Positions 39,101 to 51,012 of a stretch of 64,000 nt of DNA are shown piece by piece (the stretch's first letter is position 1; each line of letters opens with the position of its first letter). Source of the DNA: Phytoseiulus persimilis (lineage: Eukaryota; Arthropoda; Arachnida; Mesostigmata; Phytoseiidae). The notes under the pieces are model-generated. The model saw only the letters and a program-made list of their open reading frames with translations. It ran no database searches and was not told the origin of the DNA. The stretch covers positions 41,660,745 to 41,724,744 of the forward strand of contig CM075102.1 in NCBI GenBank assembly GCA_037576195.1, given 5' to 3'. Position numbers and translations under genes: made by a program.

Positions 39101-42100
39101 CGACTCAAATTAACGGGTGTATGGATAAGTGAATAACGGATTCAACATACTTCACGTTCGCACACAGAGCCACTCGCAGTAATTTTCAGAGCCGCTCCAT
39201 CCATGCCGCTCGGGATCGTACCTGACTTGGTCAGGGCGCGTTGCGAGTGGTACACGGAGACAAATCGTCACCTCATGGCTCAATCCGCCGCTGATTGATC
39301 GACGACAACTTCAAACGAGGCTGGAAGTTACATAGATTCACAGATGTAGAAAGAGGAGAACGACCCCACAACAATTCAACGAGGTATAATTATTCACCGA
39401 AGTATCAGAGCGGGAAATACTATGACTTAGAGATGATTAGAACTTTGACCAAAAGCTTGCGATCGAGCAGCTCTCTTCCAAACGACGGTTGCGAAACTGG
39501 CGTGGCCCGGGGAACGCAGACACAGAGAGAGAGCACGTAGTCTCTCTCAATACCTGAACTGAATGAACTGTAACCTGCTCCAAGTCAGGTGTACTGAAAA
39601 CCTAGGTTCGTACGCCTCAACAACGGTCGAGCATCCGCTTGTTGCGCCGACAGTCACTGTTCAGATGCTTGTCTCATGGGGTGGTCATTCCGAATTTGCT
39701 CTTTCTGGTGAGGTTTTCATGGAAAACAACTTTTCTGAATCTCCCCGCTTACCGGGGAACTCCGCTGTGCTCGACAAGCTCCTGAGAGCGTAAGTCAAGC
39801 AAAGAAGTAACAAAGGGACAACCAACAATTTGTCGACGCCCGGCAGTCGCGTTCGTTTTGGGTGATGGCGTTCCCGCCTTACGGCGCATTCTCTTGTGCT
39901 GTCGAGACACTGCAGTTTTCGACAAACACCGAAAACCACTGGGAACGAGGACGTCAGTACCGAGGCGTTTCACACGTCCTCCGCAGCGATGATTGCTCTC
40001 ACAGGAGCGGAAATGTTAAGCTGAAGCATTCGACCAAGAACGGTCCGCTGAATCGATCGATCACCAAATGGGAGCATCAAAGAATGGCGAGCCCTCGCAG
40101 GAGTACGCGAGATTCACGCCTGAACAAAGAACCAACAGATTAATATGCCGGAGAGTGCCGGCTACACAACTACCTAGGATGTCCATCAGTGAACGAACGG
40201 ATGTCGCAAAAAATGTCCTCACTCCCGGTGAGGCCAGAATTCTGTGGGTCAGTAATCCTTGGAGCTTGTCCGGCATGCCCTCTGGTCGAATCATCATCAT
40301 ATCGTAAATCTCTCTCCAGGCTACAAGTTTTTCTTCGTCTGATCAGCGCTCCAAGTGACAACAAACAGGTCGGTGCGATCGGAAATCCAAGGTTCTGACA
40401 GTGAGGGGCAGCGGAAAGCAAATTCAGTCGAGCAGATCTGGAAATTACTTTTCCAGGCTTCTCAACTCCGCGGATGAGCCCAATGATCCAATGCACGAGT
40501 AGATGCGATATCCCTGCGATTGCGTGTTCCGGCCCTATTCAAGTCTCCCCTCACCAAGTCCAATAATACTGAACACATCCCTGATTCTTTCCAGAATTGC
40601 GACGGTTCTACTTGCAGCGGAGCATTTGATTCCGGCATTGACGGAGAGCACGCGTCACTGTTTCAGGTGACTCGTTCTGAATCCTTGTCGCTCTCTCCTG
40701 ATGAGAATCAGGAAGAGTGGAACGTGTTCCTCAGCAAACAGGTGGGCAAAAAGTCCAAGCTCAGCTGTCGTAGTTGGTTCGTGTGTTTTCCTCAATATTC
40801 GGATACTGTTACCTCTGAGATTATCGTACCAAGGTAGTATCCTAGCAGTCTTTCCTAGGGTGAGTTTGAGTGTTGGATAGGGAGATGACCGTTTTCAAAG
40901 ACCGCAGGTGAGAATTAGCCTCATTCACGATCTATGCAGTAACTTGTTTCCGCCGCCATTCGCATGGCGTCATCATCCTTAACAGCGTTGATAATAGTCT
41001 TCACCTTGGACTCATATGCATACGTGCTCCCTTTCACTTGAATGGACTGTTGAATTTTTTTGGTGTACCCGGAATTTTCGGTGAATTTCCCGAATAAAAT
41101 CAATGAAACGTTGTCGGGTGTGTCGTCCTCCGGATCGGCGAGCGTGACCGCCTTATGTTTGCACCACTTGCTTGCGCCACCTGGTTTGCCACCCGCTCAA
41201 ACCTTGTTGTCGCCATCGCGCTCCCCACAACGTCCGTCAGGCTTTTCGACAAGGTCACCCCCTGTCCAGACGCTGCGTTGACTCAGGAGCGAAGTGCCTC
41301 TGTTCCGAGCCGGTGTCGAGCTGACATTCAGCCGAAATCATGAAACGACGTCCCCCGCGGTGGAAGTGGCGGGTTCGGCATGGAAACTTAGGGCTTACTG
41401 TTCCCGTGCGCCTCCCTGTTGGAAGCAAAGCATGTCGAGTCGGATGGAGATCGGTCACTACTTGTTGGTGGACGTCAGGGTCGGCTCTGTATTCCGTCGG
41501 TGAATTCGATGAGGTTTGGGCTTTTTTCGCAGCATGATCGCCTGCGGAGAAATTAAGTTCGCACTCTGCGCGGCGTATTGCATTCACATTCAGGTAGAGA
41601 ATGATGGGATCGATTGTATGGTTCTCCGGTCCAGAGTGCGACGAATGTACTCGGTTGAAATTATCTTCTCCTGTGAGTCTCACCCCAGTTATTCCGAGCC
41701 ATGAACACGTCAAGTGGCGCCGTGGTGACAAAGCCAGCCATTAAGCGTTTGTTAGTGTCGGAGCCGCATGCTACTCCCATCTTTATCTATCGGTGCCGTG
41801 AAAGTCGTCATCACGTGCTTTGAATCCCAGACAGTCAAGCGTGTTCGTCAGCTCCAAACCTTGAGATAGCTCGTTTGATGTAGGGTAGGGGGGGCTGGTA
41901 AGATTCACCCTCATCTCACGTAGAGTAACCTGCGCGTGGTAATCAGGCGACGTAGTTGGCGGGAGTGGAAATATGGTGATCGCGGCGAGCCATGGATACG
42001 TTTGTCGAGCCCCGAATTCGATGGAAGTGGATGAATCCAATTTGCATATTGTTCTGCGACGGAGATTCACGGCCATAGGCATGTTCACGGGCAGTAGCGA

Positions 42101-42499
42101 GCGTCATCGTCTCGATCATGTGATATCAGCCCGGCAAATCCTCGAGTGCTTCGAGGATGGCTTCTCGACTGATTTGATGACAGAATCCTCTAGGATGAGA
42201 TTGGGCGTGGTCTCGATGGCTCATACACAGATAGAGCATGAAACCTAGCCGGAACTCTGGAAGCCGCACAGATATTCGACCGAGATCGGCCTACTGAGTC
42301 ATGGAGTTCTTGAGCTCGTAGAGCTGTCGCGGGATTTCCTCGCAGAAGCTTCGCGCTCATCGTTGATGATATCAATCGCACCTGATGACAATTGACGGAC
42401 ATCGTCCATGGAATCGAGTGGAGAATGAGAGTTCGAGCGTATTCGTCAGAGCTGCAAACTGTTCGCTCAACTAAATGCTTGCATCTCGCACGCCTGAGT
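39101..42499. other. Spacer without recognisable features
   Basis: Ordinary composition, short frames only (the longest, 158 codons at 41255-41731 minus, has no domain). A plus-strand AATAAA lies at about 41094. I see no transposon ends and no RNA gene. It separates the two triplet-rich regions and could be intronic if these belong to one transcript. Confidence 0.5.
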
Positions 42500-45131
42500 G
42501 CCCTCCTGACGCGCATGAGCTCGGCGTTGCTCTCCTCGGAGAGGTCCTATGATTCTTCTGCTGTTGTCAACGTGTCGATTCAGATGTTGCGTCACATCAG
42601 CCCTTGATCCTCTCCTTTTTGATCGTTTTAACCTCATAATCCTCTCTCTCTCCTCCTATCCTTTCGTGGCCTTGTTGCTATACAGTAGTAGCGGTGGTGG
42701 TAGTGGTAATGACAATCGTAATACGATGGATGAATGTGAATCAATCATTGATAATGGCAATGAAGATAATTATAGCATTCGTATAATCAGTAATGCGTAA
42801 TCAGTGGTACGTCTTTCCGACACTTCGCCCGAGACAATATTACAGCTTAGTTGAACATTCACTTGTCAAGCGTTCGTGACGAGTTTGTACTTTCAAAAGA
42901 GAATCGATCGAATGATCGACTATCGATCCGTCAAGTCATCGATTCGATTCAGTCCCTTCCGTCTTCATCATCATATTTGTCAATGTTCGTCGAACCAATT
43001 GTGAAACTCCTATTCCTCATCGTCGTCAATCTCTACCTCTGTCAGCTTGGTGCCTTTCTGCGTCTGGCTGTGGCTTCTAGTACGACTCGGTCGGTCTGTT
43101 TCCCGTCTATTCCTCTCGCGTTGGGCTAGTTTGTTTCGCTTGTTGCATCTAGCTCACGAACGAGGATCCTCGGGGATAACTCCACCCGACTCGGCGGCCA
43201 TTCGGGGACCACAAGCGAGTCCACGGAAGAGAGGCAAGCCGCATGGTCGGTTGGTTGAATTCTGAGTCGTGTTGACCGAGCTTTCGCAACAGTAGATGAT
43301 GATGCTCAGCGCTTTCGCGGAATCGTTGTACCGAACCGGGTTCTCTCGCCGGCCGGTTGTTTCACGTTTGCTTTGGGTTGTTGGAACAGTGGCTTCGAGT
43401 TCTGAGGTTGTTTCCAGGGTGAACGACTAATGTTCCCGCGTATACATACCTACATTCATGAGCTGTTCTCGCTGATCTCGACTGATGTACGTATACGCTT
43501 TCCTCAGATCTTGAGAGTGTCTTTCAGTTGGTGACCATGTTGTTCTACCCGGATATGAGATGAACCTGTTGTATAGTGTTGTGGCGTGGACTGGGCCAGG
43601 GTGCCTGTTAGTTTGTTGGTTCTAAGAGTTTTCGATCGCTGAAAAGCCGGTAAAGCTAGAGGCAAATCGTACAATGGAACATGTAGAACGTCTCTGACAA
43701 TCACTCTTCAATTCTCAAAGTGTGAATGTTCGACTACTACGGTGACAAGGGCGCCAAAAAATCCTCCTGAGCGCTGTTCAACTCTGCGGAAAATCGAATG
43801 TGGTCTCTGCGAGCGCTCACCGTAACAACGGAGCTCGCGAGCTTCCCCCAAGGAAACGAAACCCTTTTAGCGAGCGCGCCCGAAAAGCCGCACTACGAAC
43901 CCGAGAGCAGCTACGATTGGCGGCTCTAAACTCGTTCAGCGAGGGAGTTAATGTTGCGGCTGCAGGGAAATCAAAAATTTGCGATCGAATCGTCTGCTCT
44001 CAATTCAGGAATCAGCCACATTGGAAATTGGAGTCTTAGTGATGGTCGCGATCGGTTGTCGTTGTTGCTGATGATGTTGTTGTTATCAAAGTTAAAGTAG
44101 TTCCCCCGTCTCGCTGTCGTCGTCCCGCTCGTTATTACAACAGTTCACACAAGCAGCGGCTCGCTGTCCGGTGGCCGAAGTCACGCAAGGACGACAGAGT
44201 ACCGAACAGTTTGAGGCTACCCGTTTGAGACTGAGCTTCTTACGCCGGGATCGATGAGCGGCAGACTCGAGATGCGGAGGACCCATAGAGCTGGTGCCAC
44301 AGTTCAATTGCGTTGACCATTCGAAACATCTTCTTGTAAGTGCGTGGCAGAGGTGATACCAACGCAGTCAGTCTGTCGTCGACTGGTCCAGGTTACTGGG
44401 CCTATCGACACCGGACGCAGCCGATGTAAGCATTGGCTCCGTATTGCGGCGTTTCATTTTCGATTTGCGGAGCATCGTAGCCTGCGTTCAGCAATCGGCG
44501 TAAAACGAGGATTCGGTCAGTCAAGCATGAGTATTGTTTTCGATTGGCGGCGCAATCGTTGTTGGTGATGATTTGGTTTTGTTGTCGTCGACGACGAACG
44601 AATCAGCGTAGCAACAACGCGAGCGGAATCATCATTCAGCAGCGAGAGTAGCCAAGTTGAACGAAGGCCAAGTCGGACGAATGCGGCGGCGGCGGTGTCG
44701 GTGAGTCGAAAGTTTAGTTGAAGTGCGAAGGCGGAGGCATGCACCGCAATCGAAGAAGGAGAGAAGAGAAGGTGCCGTTAGTTCATTCTATGTTAGACTA
44801 CGATATTCGTTTGGTGCATCGGGGTGGGTCAATATTTCTATCGCATTTGTTTCGCGTTGCCGTTGCTGATTGGTGAGGCAGCTCTCTTCGCTAGGCGACT
44901 AGGAAAGTTCATCTCGAGCGGCAAAAGCGGAAGAGAATCCCATCACTCCGGGATCGGGATTGGCTGTCTCACTACGGAGCTGCACTATGAGCGAGTGATT
45001 CGAGTGCCCTCAGCATGCTAATTCAGCCAGCTCTCAAAGAAGCTAGCTGCTCGTTTAGTTCGTACCACACGACCGGTTCGTAATCGTTACTCTTAACTCC
45101 ATCGTTACTTTCGTTCCGCGTCCAGGAATAT
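42500..45131. other. Triplet-rich, UTR-like sequence downstream of DGK-theta
   Basis: Between the kinase stop codon (45132) and about 42.5 kb the DNA shows (GTT)n, (GGT)n, (GAT)n and (GCG)n-like patches at about 42680-42780, 44050-44095, 44555-44600 and 44685-44700. No coding exon is recognisable on either strand and I see no canonical minus-strand AATAAA here. Its texture matches 36.8-39.1 kb and fits a 3' UTR of the kinase; one GTGAGT donor-like site at about 44700 on the plus strand could instead mark a noncoding exon of an unseen gene. Confidence 0.35.
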
Positions 45132-48100
45132 CTAAAGAGTACGCACCTTCAAGGCCGAACGGAGAACCACAACCTCCCCGGGGGGTTGGATCCATGGTTC
45201 CCCGTCTACTTGGACTGGCATTTCAGTGTTGAGCCGAATCCGTAGATGTCCCCCTTGCGCAATGCGGATGGCGCTTCGTAGGCCGCTCTGGATTTGTCCC
45301 ATGTGCACGACCCCTGTTACTCCAACCACTTCCAACATTCCGTCGTAATGTGTAGGCTTCGAAAACGCATCATCTCTCTCAGGGCCCCAAGGATTCGCTC
45401 CGGAGCCCCAACTAAGAATGTTCAAGATGATAATCCCTGGAAAATACGGAATTCAGAATTCCCATCCGAGGCGGAAAACATAGCCCAGCACAGGTAGTTT
45501 CGGAGAGCATGGAGCCGACACGATTCAGCCGATAATGATGATGATGGTGTCATCGGTGAGACTCACTCACTCCGACATAGGATAGGAAACGGTGTGAATG
45601 TTTACGAAGATCCGCCGTCGTCTGCCTGGAACCCACCTTCAACCTGAGGCAAATCGATCTGGCGACCGTCGACTTCGAGACGAACTTCACGATGAAGATC
45701 CTTCCACGTTTTTCGGGAAACCATTTTTCTCAAACCCATCTTGACGTAGACGCCTTTGTTGTGCAGACGGCTATTGAACTTGTTTGGGTTCTCTTCGCGA
45801 GCATTGTGAAAGTCTAAACAAAGATCGGCATCGATGCCGATTCCGAAGTAGTTGTTCATGACAAATATGGCGGTGCTATCTTCGGATGTGCTGTTGGATG
45901 TTCCCTGTTTGCTGTCGTCTTTCTCATCGGTGTGGAAGACAACGGTCCAACGGTCGAGACGAATTTCTTCCGCGTCGATCACGTCCTTGAGGAGCGACAT
46001 CGGATCACCTCCGCCCGTGTAGCCGGGACCCCAACGGAGGACTCTCGCGAGATCATTGCCTGTTCCCAATGGCACTATGGCGCACGCCGGCGATTGGCAC
46101 TCGGAATCTTGGCCGACGTTGTCGAGGCACTGCAGCACCCAACCAACGGTGCCGTCTCCGCCGCACACGAGTATTTTGTAATCACGTACATGACGGAACA
46201 CATAGAGGCCGGGTAACGGTCCACTGCCCTCTAAGTCATACACTTGATACGGATTCAACATTTTACGGAACGATGTTATCAGTTCAAGGCCCTGGCACCC
46301 TCCGGACTTAACGTTAACAAATACCAAGAGGGGCCGAACACCTTCTGGAATATTTTCTGGTATCAGGCTGGGCAGTAGAAGTACTAGCAGTGGCTTCTCT
46401 TCGTACGTAGTCTCTCGTAACATATAGAACGCTTTCACAGCGATATCGGCATTATCGTAGGTGACCACCAACGAGCCGTACTCGTAATAGATTGGTCCGA
46501 TCTGTTTGAACTTGTAAGCTGAAAGGGAAACGAACCACGATTCAGCGACGGAGTCTTTCTTGAACGAGGAGGAGGCTGAGCGGGGCTGGCGAACACGATA
46601 GATTCCGACACACCATGGCAACATCGCCTACGTTCTGTCAACTCACGTTTTCCTAACAGATCGAGCAGAATTTTTTCATACTGTCTTTGTGATAGGTTTT
46701 GTGGCAGGTTTCCTATGAAGAGGGCGACGGTTGCACTGTAGCAGTCTTCCTTCTGTTGCAAATAGAATCGGGTGAGCTCCTTTTGTCGGATGGACTCCTG
46801 CAAGGTGAGAAAAAATATGAGTTCATCATCCGCCTCCAACGAGTCAAGCAGTACGGTTTTTCCTTCTCCTGCCTCGCCGCATGTCACGCGCAAACGTGGC
46901 TCACACAGACACATTTCTACGAACTTGGTGCAACAAAGGTGCTCCACGAAGGAAACTTCACCGCAAGGAGCATTGAGGGAGACAACTTACCCGAGCGATG
47001 CCTCTGAGGAGCTCCCAAGGACACTCTTGATTATCCATCACCCTCTCGTGCACCGAACCCTTATCCAATGTCACCTCAGACAGTCGAAATTTGTTGATAT
47101 CCGATGTGTCAAGACCGAACTTCAATAGTGCAGCTACCATGATCTCTTCCACGGAGGTGTCGCTCGTCACTGGTATAGTGCGGAATATGTCACCGGATCG
47201 AAGTTTTCCGGGGAACACCTGCGAGTGTGCATGTTAACGAAAACGCTCACAACATAATCGAGACAGCGGACAGAGGAACACTTTGACACCACCAACAGGG
47301 ACCAGGCACCACAGGCCGAGTACTTCGGCTCCTGAACCGCATCATCAACGGAATGAGCGAACCTCCGATCGCATGTTTGGCTTCACCCAGCGGGTGTCCC
47401 AGCGGAGGTTCCCTCCCTTACCTTGACAAAGCCCTGGTCAGGATTGGGTGGCCGGTAGCGTAGGAATATAGCGGGACGCTTTCCTTCGCGACGTGTCAGG
47501 CTTTGCACTGGCATGAAGTCAGGGAGTTCTTTCTCGCCTCCTTCGCATGCATCCGTGATAGCATAATGTCGCGGATCACCCGAGATGTGGAAGGCTCGTA
47601 GCGCTGCGGCAATGATGGTTTCTCGCGAGGCGTTACGCGCCACTGTGATTGTCCTGAAGATTTTTTTCTTCATCGACGTGTTGCCTGGAAGACCGGGAAT
47701 GTGTTCATGATTGATTTGTTCGGGCTCCCGGGCATCCGATCCAGCCTCCAACGGGAGGGCATAAGAAATCGAATGATGATGCACACATGAAGCCAAAACA
47801 GAGATCCCAACCGCAATCGACTCACCGTCGAATACTTTGATAACTTCTTCATCTTTGTCTTTCTCTTTAGGTGAAGGGTAGTCATCCTGCATATCCTTGT
47901 TCCTGTTGGCTCGGTCACTTTGACTGGTCAGCTCACCGCCAGTCGACGAGAATTCTTCCGATATGCTTCTTGCGATGTTAGGATATGCGCTGCGGGCCAG
48001 TTGTTGTTCTCGCCGCTTCATTTCCATTCCTGAGAAGGAGAAGAGTTTTGATGTCTCGAGGAGACAAGAGCGGCCAGGAGAGAACCGATGGGATAAGGGT

Positions 48101-50358
48101 TCGTCACAGGTCAGAGATCCGAAATTCGTCTTCCGAGAAGACTCACCGATGATGGTTTCCAAAGGCACATCGGTCCGAGGGATGGAAACCGCCGCTGGTG
48201 GTAACATGATGGACTCGAGAACTCCGAAATTGCACTGTGGTGGTGCAAGACGATAGCAAGTCGCATGGGCCGTGATGCCACACCACTCGCACCGCATTCC
48301 TGCAAGGCACTCTGCCGACCAGCACGCTTTCTTGCACGTCTGACATTTCGAATTGGCTGGAAGGTTGCCTGAGGAGGTGAAGGTGGGTCAGATTATCAGA
48401 TTTTTCCAGGCGTCGCTCGAAACCTCGTCGTTCTCCTCGCGATGTTCTCGGAGACAACGAAAAATCATGGTGGCCGTCTCACACTGGATTCGTACCTTCC
48501 CGCCAATGATGGTATTGTACCGGTTGGGACTGCTGCTTGCTCGTCCTACTGGCAGCGTACGTAGCACACTGCTTGCAATCTGCCACACTGAAGTCCTGGC
48601 ATTCGAGGTGAACGCAGTACTCGCAAACCTCACAGCGAACCGCACAACTGTCCTCGATACGCTTGCGGCACACATTGCAGAATTTGCGCTTCAGATGACC
48701 CGCGTCGGTCCAACAATGTGGCACGGGGTTCTGGAAGAACGGGGAAAACTTTGAATGACCTCTGTTGGCTTAGTTGGCCGTGAACGCTGTCTTGCGGCGC
48801 GTTTGCCGCCCCTGTTGCCAACGAGTAGTGATGTGTGACAGATCGGAAGAAGGCTGGCTATACATAGGCTTCTATCCTCGTGCGGGCAAGACTCCCTGCT
48901 AGAGCAGCAAGCTCAAGCTCTGCTAGCTCAGACTAGTCAACCATTCCATCCAGTGCTTGCTTCTAACTCTCGGGTCTCATCAGGCTCCATCAATAGAGGC
49001 GCCGTTGGCTGCTGATGGACGTCGCTCGCCTCTTCGCCAGTTTGGAAGTCTCACTTGGAGACCTTCAATTGTTTATTCCGATACAGCCATCAACATCGAC
49101 AGAGCGTAACTTCATTTTACGGCGCCAACTAGCTGTCGATCATCTTCTGTTTCTGTCACTGGGACCTTCAGGAATCCAGCACGACAAGCTCAACAAAACA
49201 AACTCCGTAGCCGACGCGCAGCCAATCACTCAGATATTCCTATCATCGGGTATGATGATTGGGAGAATTATCGATACAGTTCCTTCTCGGAATACGTTTT
49301 TTATCTAGCCGAAACACTCAGTAGCTCACCTTTATCACGTTGATTGCAATCGTAGAACAAGGTGATACCACCACCTTCAAACATCTGTCGTGTACGACGA
49401 AATTGCAAACTGAAAGCGGGAAGGGATCGCTCGTTAGACTTCTCGACGATCCAGGGCGATTGATTCAACGGGATGTCCCCCGTCCGACTTATCCCGATGC
49501 AAACGCTCGCGTCCTCGTCGAAGCTGCTACGTTTGGGTTCAGGAATGGAGGAGGCAATAGCGCGCATCGAGGACGCAGTGAAGAAACTAGCTATTGCTGC
49601 GATGGCGCTCGAACGCAGTGTGTAAATATCGGTTCGGCATGAACGGCTGGTCATACTGTAGTATGGCAATCGTCCCTAGCGTCCGCCGACTGCTGAGAGC
49701 GAGAACGGTCGTAACTGCAGGAGACGATTGCTGGCCACTGACCAATCAAACCCACTCTGAACTTCCGTACAGAGTTCTCACGTGTCACTCCACGAACTGG
49801 TTCCATGACATCGTCGAGAGTATCACGCGGATATACTACACGTTGACGTTCGAAATCTTTTCTATTGCAGCACACATTCACAGCTTAGGTTTCGCTCGCC
49901 GTTCTGGTGAGCGCTGCATTCTGTTCCTCATCTGCTCCCCCATGCTGACCATTAGCTACTGACACTGATCTGAACTCACCTTCACAAATGAAGCCCTGAC
50001 CAATAAGGCCCCAGAGCATATCTGTGCAGTGGTGACAGTAGGTGGGTTTGTGGAACGTTTTCTTAGTGAAATAGTGACCATGGCCCAATTCGTACTCAGG
50101 GGCTGCACCAGCATCAGCGCTGTCAGCCGCTTCCCCGTTGCCGTCGGGTGTCGAAATCGCTTGATCTCCACCGCTGGGCCCCGCAATAGCCGTTGCGAGA
50201 GGATCATTCGGGGACGAAAACGAAAGCCCGCCCGTCGGACTGAGTGGTGTCGGATCACCTACACTCATATCAGAGAATTCGGCCGCCATCGAACTGTCCC
50301 CCGTGTGATGCTCTGAACTGCTGGAACCTACACCCATGTTAGGCCTAGCCGTCGCCAT
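45132..50358 (-). CDS. DGKQ: Diacylglycerol kinase theta (ten coding exons)
   Basis: Phosphorylates diacylglycerol to phosphatidic acid, ending DAG signalling; in the nematode the orthologue DGK-1 opposes Gq signalling at synapses (established knowledge). Exons in transcript order: 50358-49980, 49409-49330, 48730-48496, 48368-48147, 48029-47826, 47684-47422, 47218-46991, 46797-46647, 46518-45637, 45436-45132. All introns are GT-AG and phases match throughout: 2949 nt, 982 residues (human about 942). Domain order: Ser/Gly/Pro-rich N-terminus; three C1 zinc fingers at about 93-142, 158-205 and 225-280 (the third ends RCEWCGITAHATCY, typical of the theta class); a charged linker; two ubiquitin-like Ras-association regions at about 374-461 and 462-537; then the catalytic domain from about 649 with NVKSGG, CGGDGTVGW (GGDGT about 707-711) and PLGTGNDLAR (about 739-746); and the accessory catalytic domain with FGIGIDADLCLDFH and NILSWGSGANPWG. 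No key residue is missing. The ATG at 50358 has a good context (AAAATGG); an upstream extension through another exon is possible. The tail after the accessory domain is short (ends KVRTL). Confidence 0.95.
47685..48146 (-). other. Two stopless, multiple-of-three introns in the DGK-theta gene
   Basis: Intron 4 (48146-48030, 117 nt) and intron 5 (47825-47685, 141 nt) both have GTGAGT donors and pyrimidine-rich AG acceptors, yet neither contains a stop in the flanking reading frame, so the open frame runs unbroken from before 48297 to 47383. Retention of either would insert 39 or 47 residues into the linker between the third C1 domain and the first Ras-association region. Splicing is favoured because it joins residues FDG directly to NTSMKKKIFR, as in the family. 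Retained forms would still be translatable. Confidence 0.7.
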
Positions 50359-50463
50359 TTTCGGGTGTCCAACAACTGGAATCGCAATCAAGCGCTTCTC
50401 GGGCCACGGTGCGCGCCACACGCAGCCCCGCACCCGTGAAGAGCCGTCGGGTCAGCGCGGCGT

Positions 50464-51012
50464 TCAGCACAGCTCCAACTGTTGACGTTTGAAAATTTCG
50501 TAGAACTCATCGGGAACTCCGATCATGGCAGGCAGTCGCTCTTGTTGCTCCTGGGCTCCTTGTTGTTGTGTCACTGAGAACAGACGTAGCCTACTGTATA
50601 GTGAGTCAAATCCAGAGTTCTCGGTCGTGGCTCTTCGGTGACAATTTCCTTCCTGCCCTCTCTGTTGTTGTTGCGGTTGCTGCTGACACTGACCAACTTG
50701 CTGAGACTGCACAATGCTCCCTTGTTGACTGTCTAGTTGGTGATTTTGTTGTCGTTGTTGTTGTTGTCGTCGCGTCGGATACTGGTCCTGTTGTTGTCGT
50801 TGGGCCGTTGCATCAAAATGCTGTTCCTGCTGCTCACCCACAAGAAAGTCTCTCAATCGCGCCAGACGTTTCTGAAGTCCAAACAGCGACGCTGAAGACG
50901 GGGATTCGATGACCGCCACGGAAAGATTCTCGCTCAAACCCTCCAACCCCACGAGCCCGAGGCTCTTCTTCACTTCGGTGGGGGGAAATAAATTCGTCGT
51001 TGTCGTGATCAT
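50464..51012 (-). CDS. Glutamine-rich ORF just upstream of DGK-theta (possible upstream ORF, alternative 5' exon or separate small protein)
   Basis: An uninterrupted 182-codon frame begins at an ATG at 51012 and stops at 50464, 105 bases before the DGK-theta ATG, on the same strand. Its middle (about residues 65-125) is dominated by Gln runs encoded by mixed CAA/CAG codons. The N-terminal third and the C-terminal third (for example GVPDEFYEIFKRQQLELC at the end) have ordinary complexity. I recognise no domain. It is in a different frame from the kinase start, with an in-frame stop between them, so it cannot simply be an N-terminal extension. A splice from inside it to the AG at 50376 (exon starting 50375) would need a phase-1 donor; the only one I see (GTCAGT-type, in the Q-rich part) is mediocre. 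It could also be an untranslated triplet-rich 5' leader. Confidence 0.35.
   Translation of the reverse strand: MITTTTNLFPPTEVKKSLGLVGLEGLSENLSVAVIESPSSASLFGLQKRLARLRDFLVGEQQEQHFDATAQRQQQDQYPTRRQQQQRQQNHQLDSQQGSIVQSQQVGQCQQQPQQQQRGQEGNCHRRATTENSGFDSLYSRLRLFSVTQQQGAQEQQERLPAMIGVPDEFYEIFKRQQLELC

Noticed and set aside
45932-46216. Plus-strand frames of 80-94 codons across the kinase catalytic exon
   Set aside because: Antisense shadows of the conserved catalytic exon.
47383-47421. Continuation of the DGK-theta open frame past 47422
   Set aside because: A GTAAGG donor after FVK gives a phase-0 join to the next Ras-association exon; the extra residues have no family support.
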